Program-made: the position numbers and the translations under genes
Notes under the pieces: model-generated
What the model saw: only the letters and a program-made list of their open reading frames with translations
The model's database searches: none
Told to the model about the DNA's origin: nothing
Assembly (NCBI GenBank): GCA_023853785.1
Contig: JAJIRX010000712.1
Coordinates: 1 to 64,000 of the forward strand
Direction: 5' to 3'
Source of the DNA: Psilocybe azurescens
Lineage: Eukaryota; Basidiomycota; Agaricomycetes; Agaricales; Agrocybaceae
DNA: 64,000 nucleotides
In this document: piece after piece, positions 52,193 to 62,819 of the stretch
How the letters are laid out: the number at the start of each line of letters is the position of its first letter
Position numbering within the stretch: the first letter of the stretch is position 1

Positions 52193-53400
52193 CTTTACAG
52201 TGCCCTATAGGTACTGGTCAGAACCACTTGGACCCAGTTGGAACTGATCGAAACTGGTCAGAATCCAATCAGAATCCACTCAGACCCACTCGTAACCCAG
52301 TCGGAATTTTTCATAATGTACTTAATCAGTGTATAATACAATGCTTAGTCAGCATTACATAATAATTGCTTACATAAGCTTATAAATAATGTATTAAAAT
52401 CACATGATATAGTCTGCTTAGTCAGTATTACATAATATTTCTTACATAAGCTCTTGAGTAATCCATTCAGGTCACATGATATTTGTAATAAATGCGAAAT
52501 TATAAAATACACTCAACAGGAATTGAACCAACAGCTTCATATATATTAATTCTATACACACATTACCAACTACACTATTATTGCTTGTGGTATTATTAAC
52601 ATTTTATGAATTATATACCATTTTTTACAACACCCAATAATATATTCTGGCACTTCCTCTGAAGCTATACCCACATATTATATATCAAAATAATCAGAAA
52701 ATTGAGGGCAGTGCATCTGTAATTACACTATTATCAGAATATTATGTCAGCATGTTCAATATACAAAATACTGTAAATTTGAATATATATAGATATTGTA
52801 AACTACATTTTGCAACAAAATAGCACTCTGTTAGCTATATATTAATAGTGTTACAATAATAGAAATTAATGGAATACAAAAATTAATTTTACTCAAGACA
52901 TTTAGATTATATAAGCACAGATTTATATGAAAATAGGTATTTCTTTACCAGAAAATTTTTAATTTTATATAACTATTACATAAACATATTCTCCTCAATT
53001 TTACAATTCTAACAATACCAAATTTGTCACAAACTGTTGAGATCTATGTATACTTTTTGTGTTATTACTTGCTGAGCTGTAAATAGTATGCTGACATAAT
53101 ATAGTTCCGCTTGGTACCACTCGGATTCCACTCAGAATTGGGTCTAATTGGGTTTCAAATTTGATGAATTCCACTTGGATTCCAGTCGGATTCCGGTCAG
53201 ATTCTGATCGGATTTTGGTCGGACTTGTTAACAGTGGAACCGGTCGGTACTGGTGGTTCTGATCGGAATCCAGTCGGAATCCAGTTGGAAAAATTTGGAC
53301 ATTTTACTGCTAATTTGGCAGGGACACTGCCAAATAAAATTCCAGTCGGAACCGGTCAGATTCCGACCAGTTCCAATTGGTACCTGTGGGGAGTGTAAAG
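52193..53400. mobile_element. 1.2 kb AT-rich TIR element with subterminal repeats
   Basis: The left end reads CTTTACAGTGCCCTATAGGT and continues AC; the right end reverse-complemented is CTTTACACTCCCCACAGGTA. Inside each end are degenerate tandem repeats of a roughly 10-11 bp unit (ggattccagtc / gaatccactca), in inverted orientation at 52215-52310 and 53105-53370. The centre is very AT-rich and has no ORF. A non-autonomous DNA transposon is likely; the duplication was not resolved. Confidence 0.55.
52505..52590 (-). ncRNA. tRNA-like internal promoter (SINE head or tRNA relic)
   Basis: On the minus strand an A-box-like TAGTGTAGTTGG is followed at tRNA-like distance (about 35 nt) by a B-box-like GGTTCAATTCC. 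The acceptor and T stems do not pair well, so it is not a functional tRNA gene. A Pol III-type relic inside the TIR element is the best reading. Confidence 0.35.
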
Positions 53401-53459
53401 ACCTCCCCAAGTTTATAGCCCATTATTCTCTGCTATACAGCCATGCATTCTCTCTCTTT

Positions 53460-54100
53460 TTAAATTATCATCTTTATGCTGGAAAATAGTGATTCTATTT
53501 GCAAAACTGATGTCAAACTTGGTGTTTTGAAGTCAACTATTTGGGTGATATGTTTTGGGATAGAGTTATTGATGAAAAAAATCATGAAGACCATTTTTCT
53601 AAGCTCACTCCCTATGACCACTGCCACCTAGTTTGACTTGTCTCCACTGGAAAGGCTGATACTTCCACACAACTCTGCTGCCAGCTTCTCACTATCACCA
53701 ACACATCTAACTCCATCTAAACCATTCAAAATTCCCTTAAAAAAGGATCTTGTAGCACAAGTCAAGCTCAAAAAGCCATTCCTCTCTAAAGAACCATAGG
53801 AAGGCTTGCTTGAAAATTGTCCAGAAGTATGAAAACTGAACAGAAAAAGACTGGAAATATGTTATGTTCACAGATGAGACCAAGATCAATTGAATTGGGT
53901 CAGATGGAAGGCAGTAGGTGAGAAAAAGGCTGGTTCTCCTCTCCCAACTCAGCATGTAGAAAACCATCAAATTTGGAGAAGAACATATGATGATTTGGAG
54001 TTGTATAATAATAAGTGGTGTTGGCTACATGTGCAGGATAGAAGGCAAGGTGGATGGAGAACTCCATGTAAGCATTTTGGATGACTATTGTGGAGGAGAT
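53460..54100 (+). pseudogene. Tc1-like transposase relic
   Basis: Despite stops and frame breaks, fragments in order match a fungal Tc1/mariner transposase: HEDHFSKLTPYD, LVSTGKADTSTQLC, NSLKKG, YVMFTDETKIN (catalytic Asp region), GSDGRQ, KAGSPLPTQHV, and GVGYMCRIEGKVDGELHVSI followed by LDDY. The C-terminal third including the last catalytic acidic residue is absent; after about 54100 the sequence is unrelated. Confidence 0.75.
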
Positions 54101-54289
54101 TGGCGACGCGCTCATAGAACTGAGCTAAGTCGGAATTCCCATGACTCGGGCGTCCACACTGTCATTATCACGCATTGCGCATTTCTCAATTGCCCACACA
54201 AATACTCAACGATGTTCGCCCACCAACATACCCCTGCCAATGCACGTCAGCTGCATAATGCAGTCCCATCACGAACAGTAGAACAGGAT

Positions 54290-56794
54290 TTTTTCTTTTT
54301 TTTCTTGTTGATTTATGTCTATTAGGGCATGGCCCCATGCAGACCTACCTAACTAATACAAATGCAATAACAATACACTATGTATTGCTCCTTTCCTGTG
54401 AGTCCCATATGCACTGCTGGGGTACACCTGTAGAGTCGGACTACAGTGATCCCCTCCCCAGTCAGCCCAACAGAGAAACATTGTTTCCGGGCACTCATGT
54501 CTTGTCGGGTGGGTTATTTTGTTTGTTCTTCTTCCTTTTGTTGTCATCTGACTGGTGTTCTTTCTGCTGAATGCCCTCTTGATATAGATCAGAGAGCATG
54601 GTTGGGACTTGTAACTCAGTTTGCGGTGGGTGGTGTGGATGGATGGTGTTTCCGGGGCCCGTTGAGTTGAGGGCTTGTTGTGGTTGAGGGAGGATATTTG
54701 GGGTGTGTCTCTGTTTGGGTGTCTTTGTTTTTAGTCTGCCTTTTTGTGGATGTTGGGTACTTCACCTGATGTTGTCTTGAGTCTTGTCAATGTCATTACG
54801 TGCCTTGTCTAGATTTGTTGCTGTGTTCTTCACGTTCCTGTTGCTCTAACTTCTCCTTTGCTGAAGCAAGCCTTGCTTGTAGAATTGCAATATCCTCCTG
54901 TGTCATTACCTTCATTGATTCTGCTGAGTGTGGGGGCATCTGGTGTGGGTTTTTGGTGCTGTTGGTGCTGTTGGTGGGGGTGGTGGTGGTTTTGCATTTT
55001 TGGTGCTGGGACAGAAGTCAAGCAGAGACTGTCGCATTGGCACTAGTACATCTTCTGTGTGTTGGTCTTGTTGTTCACTGTTGTCCTTGGTTGGCTCGTA
55101 TACATGTTTGCGGTGGATAGTTGGTGGTTGGTATTCAGTGGTCCATGTCCATGGTTCTGCATTGGGGAAAAAAGGGATAGCATTCTCTGGATGTGTAAGG
55201 TCAAACTGCTCACATTTTCTTTGGAGAGATGGGCAACTTCTGTCCCAGCTGGTATGTCTGTCTCCTTGGTCTCTGCATGAGACACATTTCTTGTTCTGGG
55301 AGCTGCAATCATCAGTCTTGTGCATCCTGCTTGCGCAGTTGCCGCATGTGTCATATGTAACTGTTAATACATTCCCTGGCAATGTGGTTGTATTCCTGGC
55401 ATTTGAGGCATCGTATGGGCTCTTTCTTGCTTTTCTGAATGTCAATCCGCTTACTGTGTATCACAAGTCCATCACATATTACCTTGTTTGCTTTTTCAGT
55501 ATTGCACATGATGAGGATGAGGTGTGCATAGTTCTGCTTTGTCCTTTGTCACGATGGGTGATAGGCTTGGCCCACCTTACCCTTTCAAGGTCATCGGCAT
55601 GGAGGTGGTTAGTCTCCAGCATCTTGTCAATATGCTTCCTGTTACCTGTTTCCAAAGTCGACTGGGACATAGTATGCAATAAGATTGTAGGTTTGTGCCT
55701 TGTGTTGTGCTCCTGCACCACTCTCACCTAGGGAAGAAAATAGTTGGTCAGCATTGTTCGCAGTCTTAAACCACTTAGCTCCATCATCTGTAAGGAATTC
55801 TCCCAATATCCCCTGTTTGTCAGCCGTTCTACTGTTCTAATTTTGTGTTTGACCTTGCCGTTTGCGCCATTGTTGAGAGCTGCAATCCCAGTGTTGTAGA
55901 GTCACAAGAGTTCTGTTTGGCTGATTTTGTGTATGGTCAAGTTGCTGGGGAAGTCGAGGAGGAATTGTTGCGATTGTATACCTTCCCTGGCCACAAGTTG
56001 TGGGTCTATTTGGTGTCCCGTTGGGTTGCCCTGAGATTGGACAGCATTGCTGTAGCGTGTTGAAGTTGATGATGTTGGTTTTTGTTGTTGTGCTGCCTGC
56101 GGTTCATCCTGTGCAAGGGACTTCTGTGTTGCTGTGGTGGCCTCCATGAGTGTAGCTAGTTGCTTTTCGACTTGTTCTGTAATTTTTGTTATAATGTGTG
56201 CTGCCATATTTTGTAGCTCCTCAGCAATGTAGTCCACCTGCTCCACTGCAATGTCTCTTGCCTGTGCTGCCATTGCCTCTGTTTCCAGTCGTTCCATCAT
56301 AAATGCCACTGATCATACTGCTTGTCTTGCTGGCACAGTCAGTCCTTTCATTTCTGCAACCTGGAAGAGGGCTGTTGCCATGTTGTGTGGGGTCAGTGGA
56401 GCGCCCCTGGCACAAACATCAGTGTTGATTCTAGGTATTCTTGGGCATCGGAAAGGTTGTTGATGGGCTTGTCCATATTGTCGTCGATGTACTGGCTTGA
56501 AGGAGGTGGGGATTCCATTTCAGAGCTCTCCAAATGCCACCTTTGTGTGTTCGCTATTTCCTTGTCCTGTTTTTCTCATCCTTGTTGTGTTATTGTTTGT
56601 GCTTCCGACTGGTGGTTTCTTCTTTGTTGCCACAGTTGGCGGGGACTTAGGCTGAGTCATTCAGATGTTTATGTAGGCTAGGATTGTGTATTTACGCTAT
56701 CTAGACGCCTGCTAGCCCTCCGAGGCTCTCGTTTGCCCTACGTGAAAAGCATGGGAAAAGTCAAGGTGGAAGTGGTAACAGGTCAAAGAGCACG
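54290..56794 (-). mobile_element. Non-LTR (LINE, Tad-like) retrotransposon, ORF1 only, with 12 bp TSD
   Basis: Flanked by the exact 12 bp duplication GTAGAACAGGAT (54278-54289 and 56795-56806). A T-rich run at 54290-54306 on the plus strand corresponds to the A-rich 3' tail of a minus-strand element. It encodes a gag-like ORF1 but no reverse transcriptase ORF in its 2.5 kb, so it is an internally deleted or parasitic copy. Confidence 0.85.
54860..56660 (-). pseudogene. LINE ORF1 (gag-like protein with CCHC-type knuckles), frame-broken
   Basis: Starts MTQPKSPPTVATKKKPPVGS at 56660. The N-terminal part continues in other frames with MMERLETEAMAAQARDIAVE and a coiled-coil region (KITEQVEKQLATLMEATTAT). 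Next comes LLDFPSNLTIHKISQTELL, then STLETGNRKHIDKMLETNHL. The Cys-rich block has CGNCASRMHKTDDC, KKCVSCRDQGDRHTSWDRSC and PENAIPFFPNAEPWTW, typical of agaricomycete LINE ORF1. A Pro/Thr-rich tail follows. Frame changes occur near 55900, 55480 and 55440. The long plus-strand ORF across 54928-55731 is its antisense shadow. Confidence 0.75.
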
Positions 56795-56806
56795 GTAGAA
56801 CAGGAT

Positions 56807-57448
56807 CATGGCAAGTTTCATTACTGATTTTATTTCAATTTCTGTTATCTTTTTCATTTCTTGCAGTTTGGCCTCTTTATTTTCTTTTACTACATATCTG
56901 TCAGTCGAGCAGACAAGGACAGACACCGCTGTGTCGATCCCCTGCGGGAGGAGCAATGCCACAATGTAGTTGAGGGGCTACAACGGAGAATGCCCTTGAG
57001 CAAGGCGGAGCTGTATGTGTGCATTTGCACTCCTGAAAGCCATCGGCATGCCCACGCTTCATTCTTCAACTGCTTGATCTGAGCCTTTTCTTTTAATCAT
57101 TTGAAACAGACATTAGTTTACAAATTTGCACTTGGAAGGGCATCTGGCAGCATAAGAGAACACATGCACTTGGACTCATATATACAGACAATATGTAGAG
57201 CTGGATCTCCAGTGAATTAACCCCACTTAACTCTGATAAAAAACTGCACCCACACCCTTTGAGCCACTCTGAGATCAAGCCCATCATGCTATCGAACATC
57301 CTGATTGTAATCCGCTTTGACAACCATAGTCCTCTCCTCCAGGAAAGAATTATCTCTTCCACAGTAGCTATCGAGACTGGACCAAGGGTTTTCCATCAAA
57401 GAAAAACTATACACTAAGTTTTTGCTCTTTTGTTTTATTTTATACAAG
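56807..57448. other. Region between LINE and second Gypsy element
   Basis: About 640 bp. It continues the sequence interrupted by the LINE and includes the leader of the second Gypsy gag. No LTR could be recognised here, so the 5' boundary of that element is undefined. Confidence 0.4.
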
Positions 57449-58201
57449 ATGCCTGTTGTAAACAATGACATGGCTGGTGGGACACACTCCCAGGTGTTCA
57501 CCCAGATAAAGCCCATGCCCATTCTACGTACTTCTGGAGCCCCCACCTTTGATGGAAAATATGTTAATGACTTCCTTTCTATCATTGAGTGTCATGACTC
57601 AGCGGCTGGCTTACCTTTGTCTGAATTGCCTAAATATATCATCCAGTACTGCACTGATGAAGTTAAACAGGTGATTAGATTCTGCAAGGAGCTCTCTGGG
57701 AGTGATTGGGACAAAGTTAAGGAGCTCCTCTTAGAGCTGTATGGATCCAACAATGAACCAGTGAAGGCCACACTCAAATTCTTGCGATCTTATATACGCA
57801 AGCACACACAAGGTAGAGAATTCCTGACCCAAGATGAAGTTGATATATATCATAGGGGTTTCCTGGCAATTGCAGCCCAGCTAAAGTCCAAAAAGTTGAT
57901 CAATAACATTGAGATGAGACTCAAGTTCTTTGCTGGGCTGCCCAAGAGGACTCAGGCATTTGTCACAACATGCCTTCCTGCTGAGAATCTCATCACCACC
58001 TTGCCCCTGGCAGTCAAGGCAGTTATTGACATCATCTGTTGCCGATTCAACCCAACAAGCATTGAGTCCTACAACATTGACTCCGAGGGAAGAAGACTCC
58101 AACGGAGATGTGGTAATGGGGCCAGCTACGATGACATCGACGATCCAGTTGTCCAGTATTATCAAACCTGCAAAACCAAAGACAGCAGTGGTGAAAAATG
58201 A
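57449..58201 (+). CDS. Gag-like protein of the second Gypsy element
   Basis: 251 codons open as read, starting MPVVNNDMAGGTHSQVFTQI. It has the retrotransposon Gag pattern: APTFDGKYVNDFLSIIECHD, LPKYIIQYCTDEVKQVIRFC, SDWDKVKELLLELYG, FAGLPKRTQAFVTTC. It ends TKDSSGEK at the TGA at 58199; the next frame continues the polyprotein toward the zinc finger, implying a frame break. Confidence 0.8.
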   Translation: MPVVNNDMAGGTHSQVFTQIKPMPILRTSGAPTFDGKYVNDFLSIIECHDSAAGLPLSELPKYIIQYCTDEVKQVIRFCKELSGSDWDKVKELLLELYGSNNEPVKATLKFLRSYIRKHTQGREFLTQDEVDIYHRGFLAIAAQLKSKKLINNIEMRLKFFAGLPKRTQAFVTTCLPAENLITTLPLAVKAVIDIICCRFNPTSIESYNIDSEGRRLQRRCGNGASYDDIDDPVVQYYQTCKTKDSSGEK

Positions 58202-58276
58202 CATCGACACACTGGCACAACAACTCCAACAGTTGTCCCTCAACCAAGCCCAGATGCAACAGCTTTTCAATCAGCA

Positions 58277-58789
58277 ATGAGTACAGGAAATTTTAATTGT
58301 GCAGCTAACGCTACCCCTGTAGGCAAGAAGACTTGTTTCATATGTGGACAGGCAGGAATACACCGTCTGCACCCATGCTACTGCCCTGAGACCGTGAAGT
58401 TGATCACGGAAGCACTCATCAAATATGATGTGACATTAAATCGATACATGCTCATGAATGGAGCGAACCTACTGCAAATCCCCTTCACTCCAGGCGGGGT
58501 AGTGCAATACATGCAGGATCACAGGGCAGACTTTCCGCACAAGGAGGGAGCCCCACATTTTATGATGGCCAGTGCTTCTCCGACCACCTTGATGTTGGGA
58601 GTGTATCCTGCACTGCACGGCGATGTATATGCCATAGCGGTGGATCAAGATGAGTGTTATTATTATGACTCAGCACCTGTGACTTGTACAGGCAAGGACA
58701 CATCTGCACATATGGACCCTGCTTGTTGCCTGACACAAGCTCAACCTGAGCAGCCGCTGACACCTATCACGCCCCCACTGGACCCATAA
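58277..58789 (+). CDS. Zinc-finger segment downstream of Gag (second Gypsy element)
   Basis: Contains KKTCFICGQAGIHRLHPCYC, a retroviral-type Cys/His cluster, then LITEALIKYDVTLNRYMLMN and IPFTPGGVVQYMQDHRADFP, matching the region after the knuckle in agaricomycete Gypsy polyproteins. It is a fragment of the same polyprotein, not an independent gene. Confidence 0.65.
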   Translation: MSTGNFNCAANATPVGKKTCFICGQAGIHRLHPCYCPETVKLITEALIKYDVTLNRYMLMNGANLLQIPFTPGGVVQYMQDHRADFPHKEGAPHFMMASASPTTLMLGVYPALHGDVYAIAVDQDECYYYDSAPVTCTGKDTSAHMDPACCLTQAQPEQPLTPITPPLDP

Positions 58790-59269
58790 CTGCACTGCCA
58801 CACCGCCAAGCCACAGGAATGCCACCAAACCAACAGCCAAGCATTGCCACACCAGGACCAAAACCGCCAGCAATTAACATGAAGGAAGGCTGGAAAGGGG
58901 GACTCCCAAAGAGTCAGAAAGACGTGGTGATGAAGGATGAAGGGAAAGCTAAGTCCCCCAATATCATTATACATCAGATGTACAAGATAAAATCTCTCTG
59001 GAAGGCATTCAAGACACAATCCTAGACATGAGGGTAACACTTACGCTCAGAGACATCCTAGGCATTTCTCCTGGATTGCAGAAACACATGGCAGAAGTGA
59101 CCAAGACTCGGCAAGAATATGTCACCAAGATGGGTGAGTATGATCTTTACATGGAGGAAGGAGAGGAAGAACTTCGTAAAAGTGGAGGACCAGTGCAAGT
59201 AAACTCAGTGAGTTCAATCCAAATCGATGACCTTAGCAATCCTTCAATACTTGACTCTTTCATGCTTAG

Positions 59270-59602
59270 GTATTCAAACACTGTTTCCTTCAAGCCCATG
59301 AAGAAATATGCAATGACGACGGGCATATTCAATGCCGATCTTGCTGGGATTCCCATCTGCTTTATGGTTGACTGCAGCTCGGAGCTCAACATTTTCCTGT
59401 AGCATCTTCTCTTGCAAACAAGCATTCCTTTGGACTACAAGGGCACCCGATGGTTGCTCAAAGGGGTCAATGGCAGTCCAGTTGGTCTCAGAGGGGTATG
59501 TAAGGATGTCACCGTGTCAATTGGAGGGCACTGCTTTGATCACCATTTCTTTGTCACCCGGGACAACATGGAATTGCAAGACTGCATCCTTGGGCAGCCT
59601 TA
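59270..59602 (+). pseudogene. Protease remnant of the second Gypsy element
   Basis: FNADLAGIPICFMVDCSSEL aligns with the aspartic protease site, but the catalytic D-S/T-G triplet reads D-C-S. A stop at 59401 and a frame change follow, then GTRWLLKGVNGSPVGLRGVC and DNMELQDCILGQP, the end of the protease fold. Confidence 0.65.
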
Positions 59603-60216
59603 GATGCAATGGTATGCAGCCCAGATCAACTATATAAGGTATGGGCATATGAAGATTATGCTATGGAAGGACAGGGATCATGCAGTCAACCCTATGGTAT
59701 CGGTTCAGCTTACACATCCTAACAACCTGAGGAATGTGGACGTGTCGGGCCATTGCCAGGTGCTGTCCCAAGAGCCCATGGATATGACAAACATGAGAAT
59801 GGTCATCATCACCACCACCAACATCACCACCATTCACAGTGTGCATCAATCCAGGAAATCAGCAACAAGGAAGAGGAAGACTTGCAGAATTTTTATTAGC
59901 ACAGGGCAAGTGACACTGACTGCCAGAGACATTCCACATGTCCTGCGCTACAGTGGGTTGATCTTTGATGGGTCTCCTTGGAGATCCAGAGTTTTGTGAC
60001 TTCTCATTTTCTTTTGCTAATTTTGAACCCCCAGAAACATATGATAATTTATTGAGACAGGTGAGTCTCACATCTAATAGTATAAAACCATTAACTACAC
60101 CTTGGACGATGCATGTACTATCACAAGATTCACGCCAATCTGTCAAGACAACACATTTAACTACAACAAGAAAATATAAGCCTGTCGATTGAAAAGTACA
60201 ACTGGTTCCGACCTAT

Positions 60217-61240
60217 ATGCCATCCCCAGAAGCACTGGAGTTCAAACCAATTCCTTTACCTCAACGTCTGCGGCTTCCAACCTTTCCTCCATTGCGATTG
60301 GCATTTATCCCCACAGAGTGGCTGACAGCTGAGCGTTTTAACCTGTTAATTGATATGATTCCAGAAGGATTTCTGACTAGTACAGAGATTGATTTGCTGG
60401 CATACGTCGTGCAGGAAAACAAAGATGCCTTTGCCTTCACTTTTGCAGAAAAGGGGACCTTCTCCCAAAAATTTTATCCTGACTATGAGGTCCCAACCAT
60501 AGAACATGTACCATGGCAGCAACTGCCAGTACGAGCACCAAAAGCTCTTGAAAAATGTAATCCGCAAGGAGATCCTGGAGCAGGAAAAGGCAGGACAATT
60601 TGAACCAACAGCATTTAGCTATCAGTCAGCCCTCTTTGCCGTTGCAAAGAAGATGAATAAAGTGCATTTGGTTTTGGATCTCCAAGAACTAAATTCCATC
60701 ACCATCAGAGATGCGGCACTGCCAACATCCGTCAAAGAATTCACAAAGGCATTTATAGGGAAAGCGATCTACAGATCGGTGGATTTATTTGCAGGCTATG
60801 ACATGCACATCCTTGCTAAGTCATCACAACCTTTGACTGCCTTTCACTCAATCTGTGGCCCCAAACAGCAAGCGACATTACCTATGGGGGCAACAAATGC
60901 TGGTGCTGAGTTTCAGCCGGTACATCAATCATGTGCTCCAAGACGACAAAGATGTGATAGCCAAAGCATTTATGGATGATGCAGACATTATGGGTCCCTC
61001 AACCACATATGGCAATGCTTCCATGCCAGATAATCCAGAGGTGCATCGTTTGTATATGAATATACCGACTAACTTGGATAGAATACTGGCATGGTTCATT
61101 GCCATGGGAATCATGGCATCAGGGCTCAAGACTACGTTGGTGACGCCCCAAACTGCATATTGTGGGGACTGTAGTATCCCTCGATGGCTGGCATCTCGAA
61201 CAAGGATTGGTAACAAAGATTACAAGGTGGCTGCCCTGTG
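60217..61240 (+). pseudogene. Reverse transcriptase remnant of the second Gypsy element
   Basis: Fragments in two or three frames: IPEGFLTSTEIDLLAYVVQE and NKDAFAF, QFEPTAFSYQSALFAVAKKM, VHLVLDLQELNSITIRDAAL, IYRSVDLFAGYDM, then after a shift AKAFMDDADIMGPS. The catalytic pair is retained as FMDD. Frame breaks at about 60600 and 60925 prevent a single product. Confidence 0.8.
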
Positions 61241-61419
61241 AGAATGTTTCACAAGTTTGTGGATTCTTGGGAGTGGCAGGATGCAGCAGGAAATGGATTA
61301 AAGGATTCATGTTGCTTGCTAAGCCTCTAACAATCCTTCTAAAATCATCTGATTCTGAATTTCTGTTCACACAGGCAGCGCAGGACGCAATGGACCTACT
61401 CAAAGTAGCGGTCACTTCT

Positions 61420-61880
61420 GCACCAGTACTTGTGCGCTATTGACTACAAGAAGGCCAAGGCCATGTCACAACTGCCTCGATCATCTGATGAAGGATTGAT
61501 CATTGTGGCAGTGGATGCGGCAGCGCTTAATGGTGCCGGCTGGGTGGTGTACCAGCATCTTGACAATCAGCGCAAGCCTGCCATATATGGATCCTGCACC
61601 TACAATGACCATGAACGGCGATACTCACAGCCTAAAGCAGAGCTGTATGGGGTGTTTCAAGCATTCAGGAACCTCCAGCATTGGATAGGGGGTCAGGTTT
61701 TGTTTAGAACATGACACTAAGTTCCTCCGTGAAATGATAGTGACGCCCGAATCTGCCTAACTCTCCTATGACTAGGTGGATAATGTACTTATCACTTTTT
61801 GATTTTGAAATGCGTCCCGTCCCGGCAGAGAAACATCAAGCCCCTGATGGGCTGTCTAGACGATCTCAGTCAGGCAATGA
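61420..61880 (+). pseudogene. RNase H remnant of the second Gypsy element
   Basis: LIIVAVDAAALNGAGWVVYQ, RKPAIYGSCTYNDHERRYSQ and KAELYGVFQAFRNLQHWIGG form the RNase H core. Then FDFEMRPVPAEKHQAPDGLS, the conserved segment preceding the integrase. Stops at about 61712 and 61758 interrupt it. Confidence 0.75.
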
Positions 61881-62819
61881 CTGGGACAAGAACAAGAATG
61901 CCAATATGTACCTAGATCAGTTCATCAGAACAGCATTGTACCGCCATGGGGTAAAAACAGACAGTGGTGTGTTGTACATTCTTTCTGCCTCAAAGTTAAA
62001 ATTCTTTTCCACAATATTTGTGTCTTGCGATCCACGTTTCATATGGTGTCCTCTGCACCCTACCACTGTGTCCTTAAAGGCCCATTCCATCTGCTCATAC
62101 AAGGTAACATGAAAGTTGAGCTGCATCCCCCTATCGCCAAAGAAGCTACATTTGGTGTGTTGGTCGACAGCATAGCAAACAAAGGAGCCCAGCATCCAGC
62201 TGGTCCAATCAAGCCGCAAAATTTTGACCCCAATTGGATGCACAACAACCTCTTGGATTATTCTCTGTTGAAGACAACAGACAACATGACATACATCAGA
62301 CAGGAAATTCTTCCATCACAACACCGCCATAGAGAGGTCCGAAGAGGTGTTGATGGGTGGGGAGTGGGTTACTATGTCCATCACGTCCTATCACTATTTC
62401 TACATGGGAAATTTGAGCTGAGGTCGCCTCCTCCTCCTATAATTGACTTGGGTTTGGCCATGTACTGTGGGGGCAGTGGATCGAGTGGACCATCGGGAAA
62501 CTATGAGCTCATAGCAGTGCTGGAGATGCATGAAGCCATAGCATGTGTTGGCCATAAGTTTGGTACACTTGACAAGGACTTTGAAGGGATATGGGACAAG
62601 TTGCGCCTGTTCTACAAGTATGGCACACTGCCTGATGTATGTCTAATGGACTTACAAGGAGGCGAGCAAAAGTTCATGAGGTGCACTAACCATTTCTTTT
62701 GCAGAAGACAAACTCTGGCTGCGGCCACCTGCTAAATTGCAGATTCCGCCCGTCTGGTCATAGAAGATGTCAAACAAAGACAAGCCCTGCTTGTACAGGT
62801 CCCACAATGAGCGGGCATT

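Noticed and set aside
52505..52590. Functional tRNA gene
   Set aside because: A/B boxes are present, but acceptor and T stems do not pair and no credible anticodon arm is found.
54928..55731. 267-codon plus-strand ORF, Val/Leu/Cys-rich
   Set aside because: Antisense of the LINE ORF1, whose zinc-knuckle motifs are unambiguous on the minus strand.
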